Assembly: GCF_000298295.1 (NCBI RefSeq)
Contig: NZ_AMGM01000012.1
Location: 1-64,000, forward strand
Direction: 5' to 3'
From: Cecembia lonarensis LW9
Lineage (GTDB): Bacteria; Bacteroidota; Bacteroidia; Cytophagales; Cyclobacteriaceae
DNA length: 64,000 nt
Below, in pieces: positions 62,884-64,000 of the stretch; positions within the stretch are counted from its first letter, which is position 1; each line of letters opens with the position of its first letter. A program made the translations under genes and the position numbers. Under the pieces are notes generated by a model that saw only the letters and a list, made by a program, of their open reading frames with translations, was not told where the DNA came from and made no database searches.

Positions 62884-64000
62884 TTAAATATGATGATGAT
62901 AACTTTCCTCTAGCATTGGGTGATTTTTCGTAATCAAAGGCTTCTTGGCTAAAGCACTCATTGCCACAAGTGTGAATGAAGCTCCATATACCAAGAACAT
63001 ACCAGCCTCCATAAGGCCAAATCCACCATGCTGTCTTAAAGTTCCTGGTTGAACCATCAAGAAGAAGTCAAACCAGTGTCCTAAGATAATTAAAGAACAA
63101 ACCACTTTAAGAAAAATAGCATGTCTTTTTGCATCTCTTGTCATTAAAACAAGGAAAGGCAAGAAGAAGTTTAATACTAGATTTACAAAAATGAACGGGC
63201 TGTACACATCACTTTGCATCCTCTCAACAAAGTAAACTGACTCCTCAGGAATGTTGGCATAATAGATCAACAAAAACTGTGAAAACCACAGATAAGTCCA
63301 GAAAATGGAAAATCCAAATATCAATTTACCGAGATCATGAACATGGTTTTCATTAACCATTTCAATGTAACCTTTTTCCCTCAGGAATATTACTATCAAT
63401 GTGATGGCAGATAAACCTGCAACAAACCAGGAAGCGAAAACATACCAACCAAATAGTGTTGAAAACCAGTGTGTATCGATGGACATCACCCAATCCCAAG
63501 AAGAAATGGAAGAAGAAACAGCAAAGAAAACAAGAAACAGGGCGGACCAAGTTCTCATTTTACGCCAATAATCAGTACCACCATGAATATCCTCTGCAAG
63601 TGTGAGTGATTTCATCTTGTTAAAGAAGAAAATCCAAAACCCAAAGAATAGGAATAACCTTATAACATAGAATAAGGGGAAAGAGCCTTTTTCCATGGGC
63701 CAATAGAAATATCCTCCCTTATCATCAATGATTTTATCATATTCAGGATGGCTTTTATCAAAAATATAACTATGAGTCCAGTGGAATAGATCATGATTGG
63801 CTATAAAGAAAGTAACAACCATTAATCCAAAAGCAATAGGTAACCAGGATCCAAAAGCGAGAGGAATTCTTAGAATAGGAACTGACCATCCAGCCTGGGC
63901 GGCATATTGAAGGGCAAAGAAAAACACGCCAATAATGGCAATGCCTGTAAAGTAAACATTGTTAATCCACAAATTAGCAAATACCCTTTGATACCAATGG
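62884..64000 (-). CDS. actF: Alternative complex III subunit ActF (partial, 5' end outside)
   Basis: A quinol:electron-acceptor oxidoreductase subunit. The frame stays open to the window edge (H-W-Y-Q-R-V-F-A-N-L ahead of the TTG at 63972 is still family-like), so the true start lies beyond 64000. About 370 residues with ten helices; N-N-V-Y-F-T-G, F-H-W-T-H, D-W-V-M-S-I-D-T-H-W and S-Q-F-L-L-I-Y-Y-A-N-I-P-E-E are ActF-type. The His-rich end (S-Y-H-H-H-I) is notable. It precedes ctaC by 21 bases, so ACIII and caa3 oxidase are likely one operon. Confidence 0.9.
   Translation of the reverse strand, partial: HWYQRVFANLWINNVYFTGIAIIGVFFFALQYAAQAGWSVPILRIPLAFGSWLPIAFGLMVVTFFIANHDLFHWTHSYIFDKSHPEYDKIIDDKGGYFYWPMEKGSFPLFYVIRLFLFFGFWIFFFNKMKSLTLAEDIHGGTDYWRKMRTWSALFLVFFAVSSSISSWDWVMSIDTHWFSTLFGWYVFASWFVAGLSAITLIVIFLREKGYIEMVNENHVHDLGKLIFGFSIFWTYLWFSQFLLIYYANIPEESVYFVERMQSDVYSPFIFVNLVLNFFLPFLVLMTRDAKRHAIFLKVVCSLIILGHWFDFFLMVQPGTLRQHGGFGLMEAGMFLVYGASFTLVAMSALAKKPLITKNHPMLEESYHHHI

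Overview
This 64 kb window reads as chromosomal DNA of a Bacteroidota bacterium, most likely order Cytophagales near Cyclobacteriaceae (placement is inference). The grounds are: promoters of the Bacteroidota type (TTG, 18-21 bases, then TAnnTTTG), weak or absent Shine-Dalgarno sites, DUF4221/DUF4421/SprA-like surface proteins, a regulator-propeller sensor kinase, and a caa3-type oxidase cluster next to an alternative complex III gene. Most of the window is ordinary core genome with intact genes and short spacers.

Layout. 0.3-8.3 kb: TonB-dependent receptor, two tandem tRNA-Val(TAC) genes, an ALDH7-type aldehyde dehydrogenase, a DUF4421 surface protein, an aspartate aminotransferase and a MORN-like secreted protein. 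8.3-10.3 kb: MarR regulator, ferredoxin-NADP reductase and [2Fe-2S] ferredoxin. 10.3-20.1 kb: a degenerate lipid-kinase/DUF389 fusion, both methylmalonyl-CoA mutase subunits, a split 5'-nucleotidase, dnaA and the mutase chaperone meaB. 20.3-24.3 kb: HemJ-like protein, SCO, lipoprotein cytochrome c, a class IV aminotransferase and small exported proteins. 23.9-30.9 kb (minus strand): a probable five-gene operon of propeller sensor kinase, REC-kinase, ABC ATPase, FtsX-type permease with His-rich loops, and DUF3299, which looks like a regulated metal (perhaps zinc) transport system.

31.0-34.3 kb: sucD, then a small patch of genome remodelling. A 141-bp hairpin element with perfect 11-bp terminal inverted repeats has removed the start of a VapB-like antitoxin. 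The adjoining PIN toxin is cut short, and an ABC-F gene is flanked by a pair of inverted ~65-bp repeats. 34.6-41.8 kb: an Mrp/Mbh-type cation/proton antiporter operon with a fused MbhD-MbhE-MrpB subunit and three ND2/5-like channel subunits, one lacking the key TM5 glutamate. 41.8-46.8 kb: M20 peptidase, then an AT-rich cassette encoding a Cys-rich secreted mini-protein and three lipoproteins, then a DUF1080 protein. 46.9-47.3 kb: a tandem repeat of exactly 160 bp. 47.3-54.6 kb: a SprA-like giant outer-membrane protein and a 1233-aa NtrY-like kinase. 54.6-64 kb: terminal-oxidase biogenesis and structural genes (SCO, DUF420, cox4, two coxIII-type genes, ctaB, ctaA, ctaD, ctaC), ending inside actF of alternative complex III.

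The least explained parts are the Cys-rich peptide/lipoprotein cassette (43.2-46.1 kb), the two-component-linked ABC/DUF3299 operon (23.9-30.9 kb), the unusual Mrp operon, and the remnant toxin-antitoxin locus with its hairpin element.
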